From Rickettsia endosymbiont of Bryobia graminum (lineage in GTDB: Bacteria; Pseudomonadota; Alphaproteobacteria; Rickettsiales; Rickettsiaceae): a stretch of 8,852 bases of DNA. Shown piece after piece: positions 1 through 6,331 of this stretch. The notes beneath the pieces were generated by a model, which was given only the letters and a program-made list of their open reading frames with translations, made no database searches and was not told where the DNA came from. Numbering within the stretch: the first letter of the stretch is position 1; each line of letters begins with the position of its first letter. The translations under genes and the position numbers were made by a program. Location of the stretch: the NCBI GenBank assembly GCA_020881085.1, contig JAJIYR010000104.1:1-8852 (forward strand). Reading direction: 5' to 3'.

Positions 1-2
1 TT

Positions 3-123
3 AAAAAATTAACTATAAAGCAATTAAATAAAATAGAAGATTTTTTTTAACAATTTACCAAGAAAAATTCTTGGGTATAAAACACCAAATGAGCTATGGG
101 AAGAAAATGCACAATTGGCTTAA
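3..123 (+). pseudogene. IS30-family transposase, C-terminal fragment, frameshifted
   Basis: This is the tail of a DDE transposase of the IS30 type; the rest lies left of the window. Read in frame 1 from position 37, the sequence encodes NNLPRKILGYKTPNELW and a few more residues before TAA at 121-123. This matches the IS30-family ending of the type N-x-R/L-PRK-x-LG-[FY]-KTP-x-E. Upstream, frame 3 (3-47) encodes LTIKQLNKIEDFF, which is what should come just before that motif, but it meets TAA at 48-50. Removing one T from the T8 run at 41-48 joins the two halves into one good reading frame, so I call a one-base frameshift. The catalytic residues lie outside the window. The fragment may be an inactive copy, or the extra T may be a sequencing error. 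I am confident in the family and less so in whether the gene is truly dead. Confidence 0.8.
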
Positions 124-143
124 TTAATTCTAGAACTTACCGT

Positions 144-1310
144 TCAACGAATACCATAGAAACTTCTAGCGCCCTGTAGGATTGTATTAAACTCTTCTTC
201 ATTAGGTGTTAAGCTAGATGCTCCTTCAATATGAGTTCCCCCTATTACCCCCACATCATTTACATTTCCATAGGCCATGTGTTTAGGAAAAATCTGAAAA
301 GAACGTCTTACCTTTTGCCCATATTTAGTATAATTTTCGTTTAAAGGTACAGAAATCATATATTCTAGATCTTCAGGATTTTGATTTTTTAATAGAATGA
401 AATGACCTTGAATTCCTTCTAACTGATAATCGTTATTTAGCTCGCTTGCTCCAAGGCCCGTACAATTTATTACATATTTATTATCAATATCAGAAAAATT
501 TGTAATTTTCTGTTGAATAAATTTAACATTCTTACTTTTTAAATATCTTGTAAGATTAATCATCATTTTGTTAGCATCTATGAAAAGGCTATCGTCATAA
601 GCTGCCATATTTCTTCTTGTACCATTACCAAAATCTAGAATTACTTCTTTTGGAGGGGACATTACCTTTCCAACCCAAAAAGCTAATTTATTATCGTTTT
701 TATCCCTAAAATATGTTGAAATAAATCTTGCTCCATCTTGAAAATCACTAGATATTTGTCTGGCGATATCTGAATAAAACTCATAACTACTCATAGCTAT
801 TCTAAGGATAGTTTTTTGGGTAACAGAGTCGTTATCCATATTTGTTACAGCAAATAATCCACCAGCATTATAAGAGGTGATATTTTTAAAATTGTCAGCA
901 ACAATAATTATATTGCTAAAACCTTTTTTTACTAAATCATAGGCTGTAAATAACCCCATGATTCCTGCGCCAACAACTACTATAGGGGTTTTATTGTTAA
1001 GATCATCAGAATATTCTGACCTTAATAACATATCATTGACATATTTAGTTGCACCAGGAGTAAGAGTCCATCCGCTTCCCCCATGCCCATAATTATGAGC
1101 AATTATTTGACCATATTTTTTTTCTACACTCATCTTAGGCGAGCCGTGTCTGAGGGGCCTATAGCAAGTTATTTTTTTACCTATATTGTCATATTCTAAT
1201 TTGGGAGGGGTGATATATCTAATCTCTGGATTTGCTAATATGAAGTTTGGAATTATTATTAAGCTTAGAATAATTAAACCTTTGAATATATTTGCTATTA
1301 AACTTAGCAT
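144..1310 (-). CDS. Secreted FAD-dependent oxidoreductase, D-amino-acid-oxidase (DAO) family
   Basis: A 388-residue flavoprotein predicted to oxidise an amine or amino acid with FAD, outside the cytoplasm. Residues 1-26 form a signal peptide: a hydrophobic core GLIILSLIIIP, then an ILA-N cleavage site. Residues 50-54 (YRPLR) and 72-82 (HNYGHGGSGWT) match the FAD- and substrate-contacting signature that lies near the C-terminus of classical D-amino-acid oxidases; R51 would correspond to their substrate-binding arginine. The dinucleotide-binding GAGIMG comes afterwards, at 114-119, followed by the rest of the DAO fold. The C-terminus has GVIGGTHIEG and ends soon after a final helix. The order of segments is therefore rearranged relative to the eukaryotic enzyme; I recall bacterial FAD-dependent oxidoreductases with this order, so it may be a known subfamily. 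The start is secure: AAGGAG at 1317-1322 lies 6 nt upstream of the ATG. The 3' end is only about 20 bp from the IS30 tail's stop codon, so the last few residues could have been altered by that insertion. The substrate is unknown. Confidence 0.85.
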   Translation of the reverse strand: MLSLIANIFKGLIILSLIIIPNFILANPEIRYITPPKLEYDNIGKKITCYRPLRHGSPKMSVEKKYGQIIAHNYGHGGSGWTLTPGATKYVNDMLLRSEYSDDLNNKTPIVVVGAGIMGLFTAYDLVKKGFSNIIIVADNFKNITSYNAGGLFAVTNMDNDSVTQKTILRIAMSSYEFYSDIARQISSDFQDGARFISTYFRDKNDNKLAFWVGKVMSPPKEVILDFGNGTRRNMAAYDDSLFIDANKMMINLTRYLKSKNVKFIQQKITNFSDIDNKYVINCTGLGASELNNDYQLEGIQGHFILLKNQNPEDLEYMISVPLNENYTKYGQKVRRSFQIFPKHMAYGNVNDVGVIGGTHIEGASSLTPNEEEFNTILQGARSFYGIR

Positions 1311-1316
1311 TTTTTA

Positions 1317-1322
1317 CTCCTT
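1317..1322 (-). promoter_or_regulatory. Shine-Dalgarno site of the DAO-family gene
   Basis: On the minus strand this reads AAGGAG, a perfect anti-16S match, 6 nt before the ATG at 1308-1310. It fixes the start of the secreted oxidoreductase and supports including the signal peptide. It is the strongest ribosome binding site in the window. Confidence 0.8.
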
Positions 1323-1445
1323 CATTATCTTTAAATATGGGCAAATAGCCAAAGCTATGAGCTTATCTTTAACTAACAGATAGAAGTACTCAAATTTTAG
1401 TTTATTACTATTTTATAATTCGGTCAATAACAAGCAAAAATTATG

Positions 1446-1451
1446 ATTATA
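1446..1451 (-). promoter_or_regulatory. Possible -10 box for the DAO-family gene
   Basis: On the minus strand this reads TATAAT, about 135 nt upstream of the oxidoreductase start codon. No good -35 box lies 16-18 bp upstream of it (the best is CTGATT). In such AT-rich DNA an isolated TATAAT is expected by chance, so this is only a candidate. Confidence 0.25.
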
Positions 1452-1828
1452 ATAAATAAGATTTCTTTAATCAGTGTGATAAATATTATACAACAATAGT
1501 AATAGTCGGTTGTGTCGTATCTGGTAGTTAGGCTGTGGTGTCAGACGGAATAAGATCTTTTAGTGCTTATGCTGCCATGAGAATCTTAAAGTTATTAAAA
1601 CTATTTCTTCTGGATCCTATAACTTAACGAAAATCTACACTTCATGTAGACAAATAAGGTTATTGTTTCAGGGGAGGGGTAAAAATTTTAAAATATTTCC
1701 CTAATTTGGATGGTATAGATAGGTGAACCATTTCTTTTTTAACCTCTTATCTACTAACTCCTCAAAGCTTTTTCAAGTCATTTTACTAATTGACTTATTT
1801 GTATGCAACAGATTCATTAATAATACTC

Positions 1829-1856
1829 TTGACATATTAACAAAAAAATTTATAAT
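1829..1856 (+). promoter_or_regulatory. Full-consensus sigma-70-type promoter
   Basis: TTGACA at 1829-1834 and TATAAT at 1851-1856 match both consensus hexamers exactly and are separated by 16 bp. Transcription would begin near 1863, heading into the TagF-like gene. TATAAT alone would be weak evidence in AT-rich DNA, but a perfect TTGACA at legal spacing makes this a convincing promoter. It leaves about 117 nt of leader before the ATG at 1980, but only about 26 nt before an alternative ATG at 1889. This favours 1889 as the original start. No operator or riboswitch fold is evident. Confidence 0.7.
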
Positions 1857-1888
1857 TAACGGTTTTGGGAAGGGAATTCACAGTAAGC

Positions 1889-1979
1889 ATGTATTATAAA
1901 CTTTTTATAAAAAACTTTAACGTTTTTTTATATTATTGGTTTTTTTATACACAACTCTGAAGCTACTACCAAAAAAATT
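1889..1979 (+). other. Possible lost N-terminal segment of the TagF-like gene
   Basis: From ATG 1889, frame 2 encodes a short hydrophobic and aromatic stretch beginning MYYKLFIKNFNVFLYYW and stops at TGA 1958-1960. Frame 0, the frame of the gene at 1980, is open from 1911 through 1979 and reads NSEATTKKI directly into MFIVHTETINGKG. 'KKIMFIVHT' looks like the natural first beta strand of a GT-B Rossmann domain, so the true protein probably began upstream of 1980. A one-base shift at the T7 run 1940-1946 would join the ATG 1889 frame to frame 0. There is no ribosome binding site before ATG 1980. The only purine-rich site before 1889 is AAGGGA, 13 nt away. This reading is inference. Confidence 0.4.
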
Positions 1980-2660
1980 ATGTTTATTGTGCATACTGAA
2001 ACAATAAATGGGAAAGGGGTTTTAGATTTATATAAACAACTCAAAAGTAGAAATCATGATATTAAGATTGCTGTAATACCTTTACTTGTCAAGAATAATG
2101 AAGTTTTATATGACTTAGATGTTAACTTTGCGAATAAGTTTGAATCATCTGATGTAATATTCCCTTGTGGAACTCAAAAACCTTATAAAACTTGCAGCCC
2201 TATTTCTCAAAAATTTGATTATATTTTTGTTCATAATCCTTATAATTTATCGAAAAGTTCTGCTTTAGACCCGTATTTTACTTTGGAAGGGTTAAAGAAA
2301 ATTACTCATAAGTTAGCATATATAGTGTACGGACCTCATCTTTTCCACCAAGATACTTACAATAAAGATACTTATAATAGCACTGATTTAAAAAAATTAA
2401 TTGATGTTGCTTTTGTTGACTCTGAAAGTACAAAAAAAATTTTCATAGAACACTTTAATTTTAAACCAAATAATATTCAAGTTTCTGGTTATCAAAATTA
2501 TAAAAATGTTAGAGAACTAAGTAAACAACAGAAAAAAGTAGAGAATTCTCCAGAAACTATACTTTGGCTTCCTCGCTGGACTCTCAATTTTAGATATAGA
2601 GATTTACATGAAGGAGGCTCAACTTTTTTAAGTTATTATCATTTTTTTATAATTTTATAA
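1980..2660 (+). pseudogene. TagF/CDP-glycerol glycerophosphotransferase-like protein, N-terminal part (frameshifted)
   Basis: This is the first half of a GT-B-fold transferase of the CDP-glycerol:poly(glycerophosphate) glycerophosphotransferase type. The family moves polyol-phosphate or related groups onto teichoic-acid-like or capsular glycans at the inner face of the membrane. The N-terminal Rossmann-like half is about 1-175. The linker and first strand of the second domain follow at ILWLPRWT (about 194-201), equivalent to the 'YAPTWR' strand of TagF. The canonical TagF HG-T-K motif is not obvious; IVYGPHLFHQ occupies that region, so the exact reaction is uncertain. The frame ends at TAA 2658-2660, right after the T7 run at 2642-2648. 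A -1 shift there continues naturally into the downstream part. A 15-bp tandem duplication at 2352-2381 encodes DTYNK-DTYNS. There is no Shine-Dalgarno site before ATG 1980 and the 5' end may be lost as well. Confidence 0.7.
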
Positions 2661-3172
2661 AAGAAAATAAAGAAATAAGATTTATAATTCGACCTCATGC
2701 TCTATTGTTTAAATACGGTGTAAGTAGTAAATTTTTTTCACAAGAGGATGCAGATCAAATTATTGAAAAATTTAAAAAGCTAGATAATGTTATTTTCTCT
2801 GATCATATTACGAAGCCCTTAGAAAATGATGTTTTAGCAGCAGATGTTGTGATTAGTGATGGGACTTCTGCATTAGGTGAAGTTATAGTTACAGACAAGC
2901 CAATAATATATTTAAGTAACGGATGGAATAATGAGTTTGAAAGTAATGATTTAGCAAAAGAATTAAAGAAGTTTTTATATTTTGCTCATGATCCTCTAGA
3001 AATTATAATGTATTTAAACAATATTCGGGCTTTAGGTTATACTCCTTTTAATAACAATATTCCTATAAAAAATGAAGAAAGTTGGAAAAGCTTTAAAAAG
3101 AGACTTGATCCTGTAGAAGATCCAGCAAGTTTTATAGCTAGTTATATAGAAGAATTAGAGAATAAACATTGA
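2648..3172 (+). pseudogene. TagF/CDP-glycerol glycerophosphotransferase-like protein, C-terminal part (frameshifted)
   Basis: This is the second half of the broken transferase, in frame 2. Reading from 2648 it gives YNFIKENKEIRFIIRPHALLF. The RPH motif (2690-2698) is the hallmark of the TagF nucleotide-binding domain. It is followed by DNVIFSDH, a stretch LLxxADxxISDGTSA-like in pattern (AADVVISDGTSALGE), and DKPIIYL, all in family order. The protein ends at TGA 3170-3172. An apparent initiation at TTG 2705 would cut away RPH and has no ribosome binding site, so this is not an independent gene. Corrected at one base, the whole gene would encode roughly 400 residues, a normal length for a short TagF-like protein. 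It is separated from the ABC permease by 217 bp and may not belong to that operon. Confidence 0.72.
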
Positions 3173-3226
3173 GAAAGATAATATTTTAAAATTGTTTAAA
3201 TTTGAAATAGTTATTCTAATAGTTTT

Positions 3227-3280
3227 AAGGAATAGACAAAAATTTACTAAAGTTTTTAAGAGTAGTAAAAATTATTCCTT
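3227..3280. repeat. Imperfect inverted repeat (possible hairpin)
   Basis: Outer arms AAGGAATA (3227-3234) and TATTCCTT (3273-3280) pair over 8 bp. Inner arms TTTACTA (3243-3249) and TAGTAAA (3263-3269) pair over 7 bp, with an asymmetric internal loop and a 13-nt apical loop. It lies in the gap between the broken transferase and the ABC permease. No T tract follows the right arm, so a plus-strand intrinsic terminator is unlikely. It could be an mRNA leader structure, a small repeat or chance. Confidence 0.4.
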
Positions 3281-3389
3281 GAAAAAAATAATGATACTTT
3301 GTACTTTGAATCCTTATTTGATAATTAGATAAGTGATATGTGGTATTTGAAAGATCAAATTATGATTTAATTTTTTAAAAAATTTATGT

Positions 3390-4160
3390 ATGATAAAAGA
3401 AGAGACGTTTCCTTTCAATGAGTGGGGTCGTTGGGCGCATTTAGGATGGTTTGATATTCTTAGTCGCTATAGGCGCACTATTTTTGGACCATGTTGGATT
3501 GTCCTATTAACTGTTATAAATATCAGTGTAATTGGTTTTGTTTACGGGACATTATTTAAAGTACCATTACACAATTTTATACCATATATGGCCATTGGAC
3601 TTATAACTTGGTTATGGATTAGCACCAGTATAATTGAAGCAAGTTCAGCATTTGTTTCTTATAAATTTGTATTGCTTAATCAGGAAATACGCCCGACTTC
3701 TATCCTAATACGAGTATTATTCCGTAATCTAATAATTTTTTTTCATAATTGTGTTGTAATTCTACTAATATGTTTATTTTTTCATCTTCCTTTATCTCCT
3801 GCGTTATTTTTTGTTTTACCGGGAATGTTTCTAGCTACTAACATTATTTATGTTTTATCTATTCCTATTGCTTTTATTTGCACCAGATTTCGTGATCTAA
3901 GTCAAGTGATTGTAATATTTATTAATTTAGGGTTCTTAATAACACCTGTTATTTGGTTTCCCCACATATTAGTAGAACGTGAATATATAGTATATCTCAA
4001 TCCTTTTACCCATATTATTAATCTTATACGTCTTCCTATATTAGGGTCTATTCCTCCTATTAGTAGTTGGCTTGTGAGTTTAGGAGTATTTCTATTATTT
4101 TCACTATTTTCTTTTTTTTGTATTAAGAAATATCGTTATCATATTCAATTCTGGTTATAA
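3390..4160 (+). CDS. ABC-2 type polysaccharide export permease (KpsM/Wzm/TagG-like)
   Basis: Inner-membrane subunit of an ABC exporter that moves a lipid-linked polysaccharide across the cytoplasmic membrane. The cytoplasmic N-terminus carries LGWFDILSRYRRTIFGPCW (residues 18-36), the conserved motif of this family (compare 'RDIRxRYRRTxLGPxW'). Six hydrophobic segments follow at about 31-53, 65-87, 112-134, 138-165, 172-192 and 224-246. The loop before the fifth has CTRFRDL, another family signature. At 256 residues it is full length. The ATG at 3390 is preceded by an in-frame stop at 3363-3365 and has no clear Shine-Dalgarno site. An out-of-frame ATG lies 4 nt upstream. The gene ends 3 bp before the ATPase gene, so the two are translated together. 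I avoid a symbol because capsule, O-antigen and teichoic-acid permeases cannot be separated from sequence alone. Confidence 0.88.
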   Translation: MIKEETFPFNEWGRWAHLGWFDILSRYRRTIFGPCWIVLLTVINISVIGFVYGTLFKVPLHNFIPYMAIGLITWLWISTSIIEASSAFVSYKFVLLNQEIRPTSILIRVLFRNLIIFFHNCVVILLICLFFHLPLSPALFFVLPGMFLATNIIYVLSIPIAFICTRFRDLSQVIVIFINLGFLITPVIWFPHILVEREYIVYLNPFTHIINLIRLPILGSIPPISSWLVSLGVFLLFSLFSFFCIKKYRYHIQFWL

Positions 4161-4163
4161 GCT

Positions 4164-4910
4164 ATGAGTATTATATCCTTAAAGAATATTAGTCTGCAGT
4201 ACCCTTTACTAGGGGGGGCTTCTAATTCTTTACGTACCGTGATGGGTTCATTTTTTGTTAAAAATAAAAAAGAAGCTGTAAGAGTAAATTTTATTGAGGC
4301 TCTTTCTAAAATAAATTTAGATTTAAAAGAAGGAACTAGATTAGGCTTGCTTGGATCTAATGGAGCAGGGAAATCTAGTCTTTTAAGAGTTATGGCTGGC
4401 ATTTATGTTCCTACAGAAGGTACTATGATCCGTAAGGGAAAAACTGTTACAATGTTTGACTTATATTGTGGTATGGATGAAGAAGCCAACGGCTTAGAAA
4501 ATATTTGGATTGCTGGGTTAACTTTAGGTCTATCAGTACCAGAAATACGTAAAAGAATCCCAGATGTTAAAAATTTTTCGGAACTTGGTGATTCACTACA
4601 ACGTCCAGTTAAAACTTACTCTGCAGGTATGAGGCTTAGATTAATCTTTAGTTTAACATCTTCTTTACATTCAGATATTTTACTTGTTGATGAACTTATA
4701 GGTGTCGGAGATATAAAATTTTTAAAAAAAGCAAGTGACCGTCTAAAAGAACAATCTAGTAAAACAAAAGTATTCGTTCTAGCCTCTCACTCAGAATGGG
4801 CGCTACGTGATTTTTGTACGACTGGATTAGTTATGTCGAGTGGTAAAATTGCATTCTACGGAGATATTCAAGAAGCAATAACTTTTTATAACAGGGAAAT
4901 GGGGCAATGA
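4164..4910 (+). CDS. Polysaccharide export ABC transporter ATPase (KpsT/Wzt/TagH-like)
   Basis: Cytoplasmic ATPase that powers the adjacent permease. It has an aromatic A-loop candidate Y13, Walker A GSNGAGKS (64-71), ABC signature within TYSAGMRLRL (151-160, where YSAGM is typical of glycan-exporting ABC proteins), Walker B ILLVDE (172-177), the GVGD that follows in this family, and the switch histidine in ASHS (H209). The insert of about 25 residues before the Walker A strand is typical of KpsT/Wzt/TagH rather than importers. At 248 residues it lacks the C-terminal carbohydrate-binding domain of Wzt proteins, so substrate recognition by that domain is not expected. That suggests a capsule-like or TagGH-like export mode, or termination independent of a Wzt domain. 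It starts 3 bp after the permease stop. Its last codons overlap the next gene at ATGA (4907-4910), indicating translational coupling. All catalytic residues are present. Confidence 0.9.
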   Translation: MSIISLKNISLQYPLLGGASNSLRTVMGSFFVKNKKEAVRVNFIEALSKINLDLKEGTRLGLLGSNGAGKSSLLRVMAGIYVPTEGTMIRKGKTVTMFDLYCGMDEEANGLENIWIAGLTLGLSVPEIRKRIPDVKNFSELGDSLQRPVKTYSAGMRLRLIFSLTSSLHSDILLVDELIGVGDIKFLKKASDRLKEQSSKTKVFVLASHSEWALRDFCTTGLVMSSGKIAFYGDIQEAITFYNREMGQ

Positions 4911-6262
4911 AAATACTTCTTTTATGTAATTATCAACCTCATAACGCATCTATGGTAATTGACCATATTAATTCTTTTTATTTATATTCAAAACATGAAG
5001 TTACAATATGTGGCTGCCTTGTAAAGAATAAAGGGAATTTCTGTCATAAGGATATTTCTTTTGAAGATTTTGATGTTATATTACTTCATTATTCTCTTTT
5101 CTTAACAATAGATCACTATGTTTCTGAAAGAACTCGTATAAGACTAAAAAATTTTACAGGAATAAAAGGTATTTTTTTACAAGATGAATATAATTTTGTA
5201 AATAAAACCGTTGATCTTATTGCTGAGATTGGTTTTGATATTATCTTCACATGTGTACCGGAAGAGTCAATAGAAAAAGTATATCCTTCCAGTAAACTTA
5301 AAGAAGTAGAGCGCATAAATGTTTTAACAGGTTATGTTCCGCAATCTCTACTTAGCTATGAATTAACTCCATTACAAGAACGTAAGTTTGATGTAAGCTA
5401 TCGTGGTCGCAAATATCCTATTTGGCATGGTCGATTAGGATTAGAAAAGTGGCAAATTGCTGATAAGTTTTCAGATGATGCTAAACGCTTTAATCTTAAA
5501 TGTAATATTAGCTATAAAGAAAAAGATCGCTTGTATGGCATTGAATGGGTAGAATTATTGCAAAACTCTATAGCTGTACTTGGAGTAGAAAGTGGAGCTA
5601 GTGTTTTTGATTTTACCGGCTCTATTTCCTTTCAAATTGATGTTTATGAAAATCTTTTAAAAAAGGATAAAAGTTTTTTTAAAAGATTTTTACAAAATAG
5701 CAAATCTGTATTTACCCAAGAATATAATCGTATACGCAATAAATATTTTGCTGAAATTGAAGATAATATACAATATGCACAAATATCCCCAAGAGTTTTT
5801 GAAGCTATTGCTTTGAAAACATTATGTATTCTTTACGAAGGAAAATATTCTGGAATTTTAATTCCTTGGAGGCACTTTGTTCCGCTAAAAAAAGATCACA
5901 GTAATATGAAGGAAATAGTAGAGTTTATTAAAGATCCAGGGCGTGTAGCTGAAATTATTACTAATGCATATAAAGAAATAGCGTTAGATCCCAAATATTC
6001 ATATAAAAATTTTATTAGTGATATTGATTTAATTTTAGAAAGAGTATATGACAAAAAGAAATTAGGGGGATGTAGCCATATAAATGATCTTCAAAAGTTT
6101 AAAAGTTCAAATAGGAAAGAGACAAATTGTTTTAATATGGTTTATAATCCTTATGCTGTACTCTTACCGTATACTGCAAAGCTTGTGCTTTTAATGCCAA
6201 AGCAACTGAAAAGAATAATACAACCATTCATTAATATAATGAAAAGAAAACAAAAAGAATAA
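4907..6262 (+). CDS. GT-B-like glycosyltransferase (CgeB/family-1-like), paralogue 1
   Basis: A 451-residue protein, probably a sugar transferase acting on the exported glycan. The first strand MKILLLCNYQP, HYSLFLT (61-67), QDEY (92-95) and LTGYV (140-144) make up an N-terminal Rossmann-like half. DVSYRGRKYPIWHGRLGLEK (162-181), DRLYGIEW (207-214) and VESGASVFDFTGSI (227-240) come next. ISPRVFEAIAL (293-303), GKYSGI and PWRHFVPLKKDHSNM (320-334) resemble the donor-binding end of CgeB/Glyco_trans_1_2 proteins, where an 'RxFEaxa' helix is conserved. The C-terminus, from about 430, is basic and amphipathic and could attach to the membrane. It is clearly paralogous to the gene at 7238-8560 but carries a lysine-rich insert of about 17 residues between GSI and ISPRVF. 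It overlaps the ATPase stop by ATGA, and AGGGA at 4893-4897 can serve as its ribosome binding site. Donor and acceptor are unknown; the family name is tentative, its kinship to the partner gene is not. Confidence 0.7.
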   Translation: MKILLLCNYQPHNASMVIDHINSFYLYSKHEVTICGCLVKNKGNFCHKDISFEDFDVILLHYSLFLTIDHYVSERTRIRLKNFTGIKGIFLQDEYNFVNKTVDLIAEIGFDIIFTCVPEESIEKVYPSSKLKEVERINVLTGYVPQSLLSYELTPLQERKFDVSYRGRKYPIWHGRLGLEKWQIADKFSDDAKRFNLKCNISYKEKDRLYGIEWVELLQNSIAVLGVESGASVFDFTGSISFQIDVYENLLKKDKSFFKRFLQNSKSVFTQEYNRIRNKYFAEIEDNIQYAQISPRVFEAIALKTLCILYEGKYSGILIPWRHFVPLKKDHSNMKEIVEFIKDPGRVAEIITNAYKEIALDPKYSYKNFISDIDLILERVYDKKKLGGCSHINDLQKFKSSNRKETNCFNMVYNPYAVLLPYTAKLVLLMPKQLKRIIQPFINIMKRKQKE

Positions 6263-6331
6263 TATAGTTATAGTTCAGCTAAAGAATTTAATAGACTATA
6301 ATTATTAAAAATAATAAATATACAGGTAAGT
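6263..6331 (+). promoter_or_regulatory. Short spacer with ribosome binding site and weak promoter candidate
   Basis: This 69-bp spacer is the largest gap inside the cluster. TATAAT at 6297-6302 has only a poor -35 (TTCAGC, 6274-6279, 17 bp away), so an internal promoter is possible but weakly supported. CAGG at 6323-6326, 5 nt before ATG 6332, is an acceptable ribosome binding site for the epimerase gene. Confidence 0.3.

Larger units (their letters stand above)
1311..1979. other. Long intergenic gap with promoter and probable gene relics
   Basis: No intact gene is visible in this 669-bp stretch between divergent transcription units. Its left end carries the ribosome binding site of the minus-strand oxidoreductase. 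Around 1502-1627 the base composition is visibly less AT-rich than the surroundings. Plus frame 2 there reads IVGCVVSGS, then a TAG at 1529-1531, then about 31 more residues beginning AVVSDGIRSFSAYAAM before a TAA. That could be a decayed gene, but I recognise no family. A small hairpin with arms TCTACA/TGTAGA lies at 1634-1650. A G-rich patch GGGGAGGGG is at about 1671-1679. The right end holds a consensus promoter (1829-1856) and a possible lost 5' end of the TagF-like gene. Confidence 0.5.

Noticed and set aside
1186..1383. Plus-strand open frame across the 5' end of the minus-strand oxidase
   Set aside because: It lies mostly antisense to the signal peptide and N-terminal coding region, lacks a ribosome binding site and has no recognisable motif.
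1710..1740. ATGGT/ACCAT hairpin followed by a T-rich run as a terminator
   Set aside because: The stem is only 5 bp with a 12-nt loop, and no gene ends just upstream on that strand.
1909..1928. AAAAAAC/GTTTTTT inverted repeat as a terminator
   Set aside because: Nearly all A-T pairs, unstable, and expected by chance in this composition; it also lies between promoter and gene.
2642..2648. Programmed -1 ribosomal frameshift at T-TTT-TTT
   Set aside because: The heptamer fits a slippery site, but I see no stable downstream stem or upstream Shine-Dalgarno-like stimulator, and this gene family is not known to use one. Kept only as an alternative.
2705..3172. Independent gene starting at TTG 2705
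   Set aside because: The frame continues upstream into the conserved RPH motif and has no ribosome binding site, so it is the second half of a frameshifted gene.
4145..4402. Minus-strand open frame over the start of the ABC ATPase
   Set aside because: It is antisense to Walker A-encoding sequence that is clearly coding on the plus strand.
5116..5316. Minus-strand open frame inside the first transferase
   Set aside because: Antisense to a well-conserved paralogous coding region; no start signals or motif.
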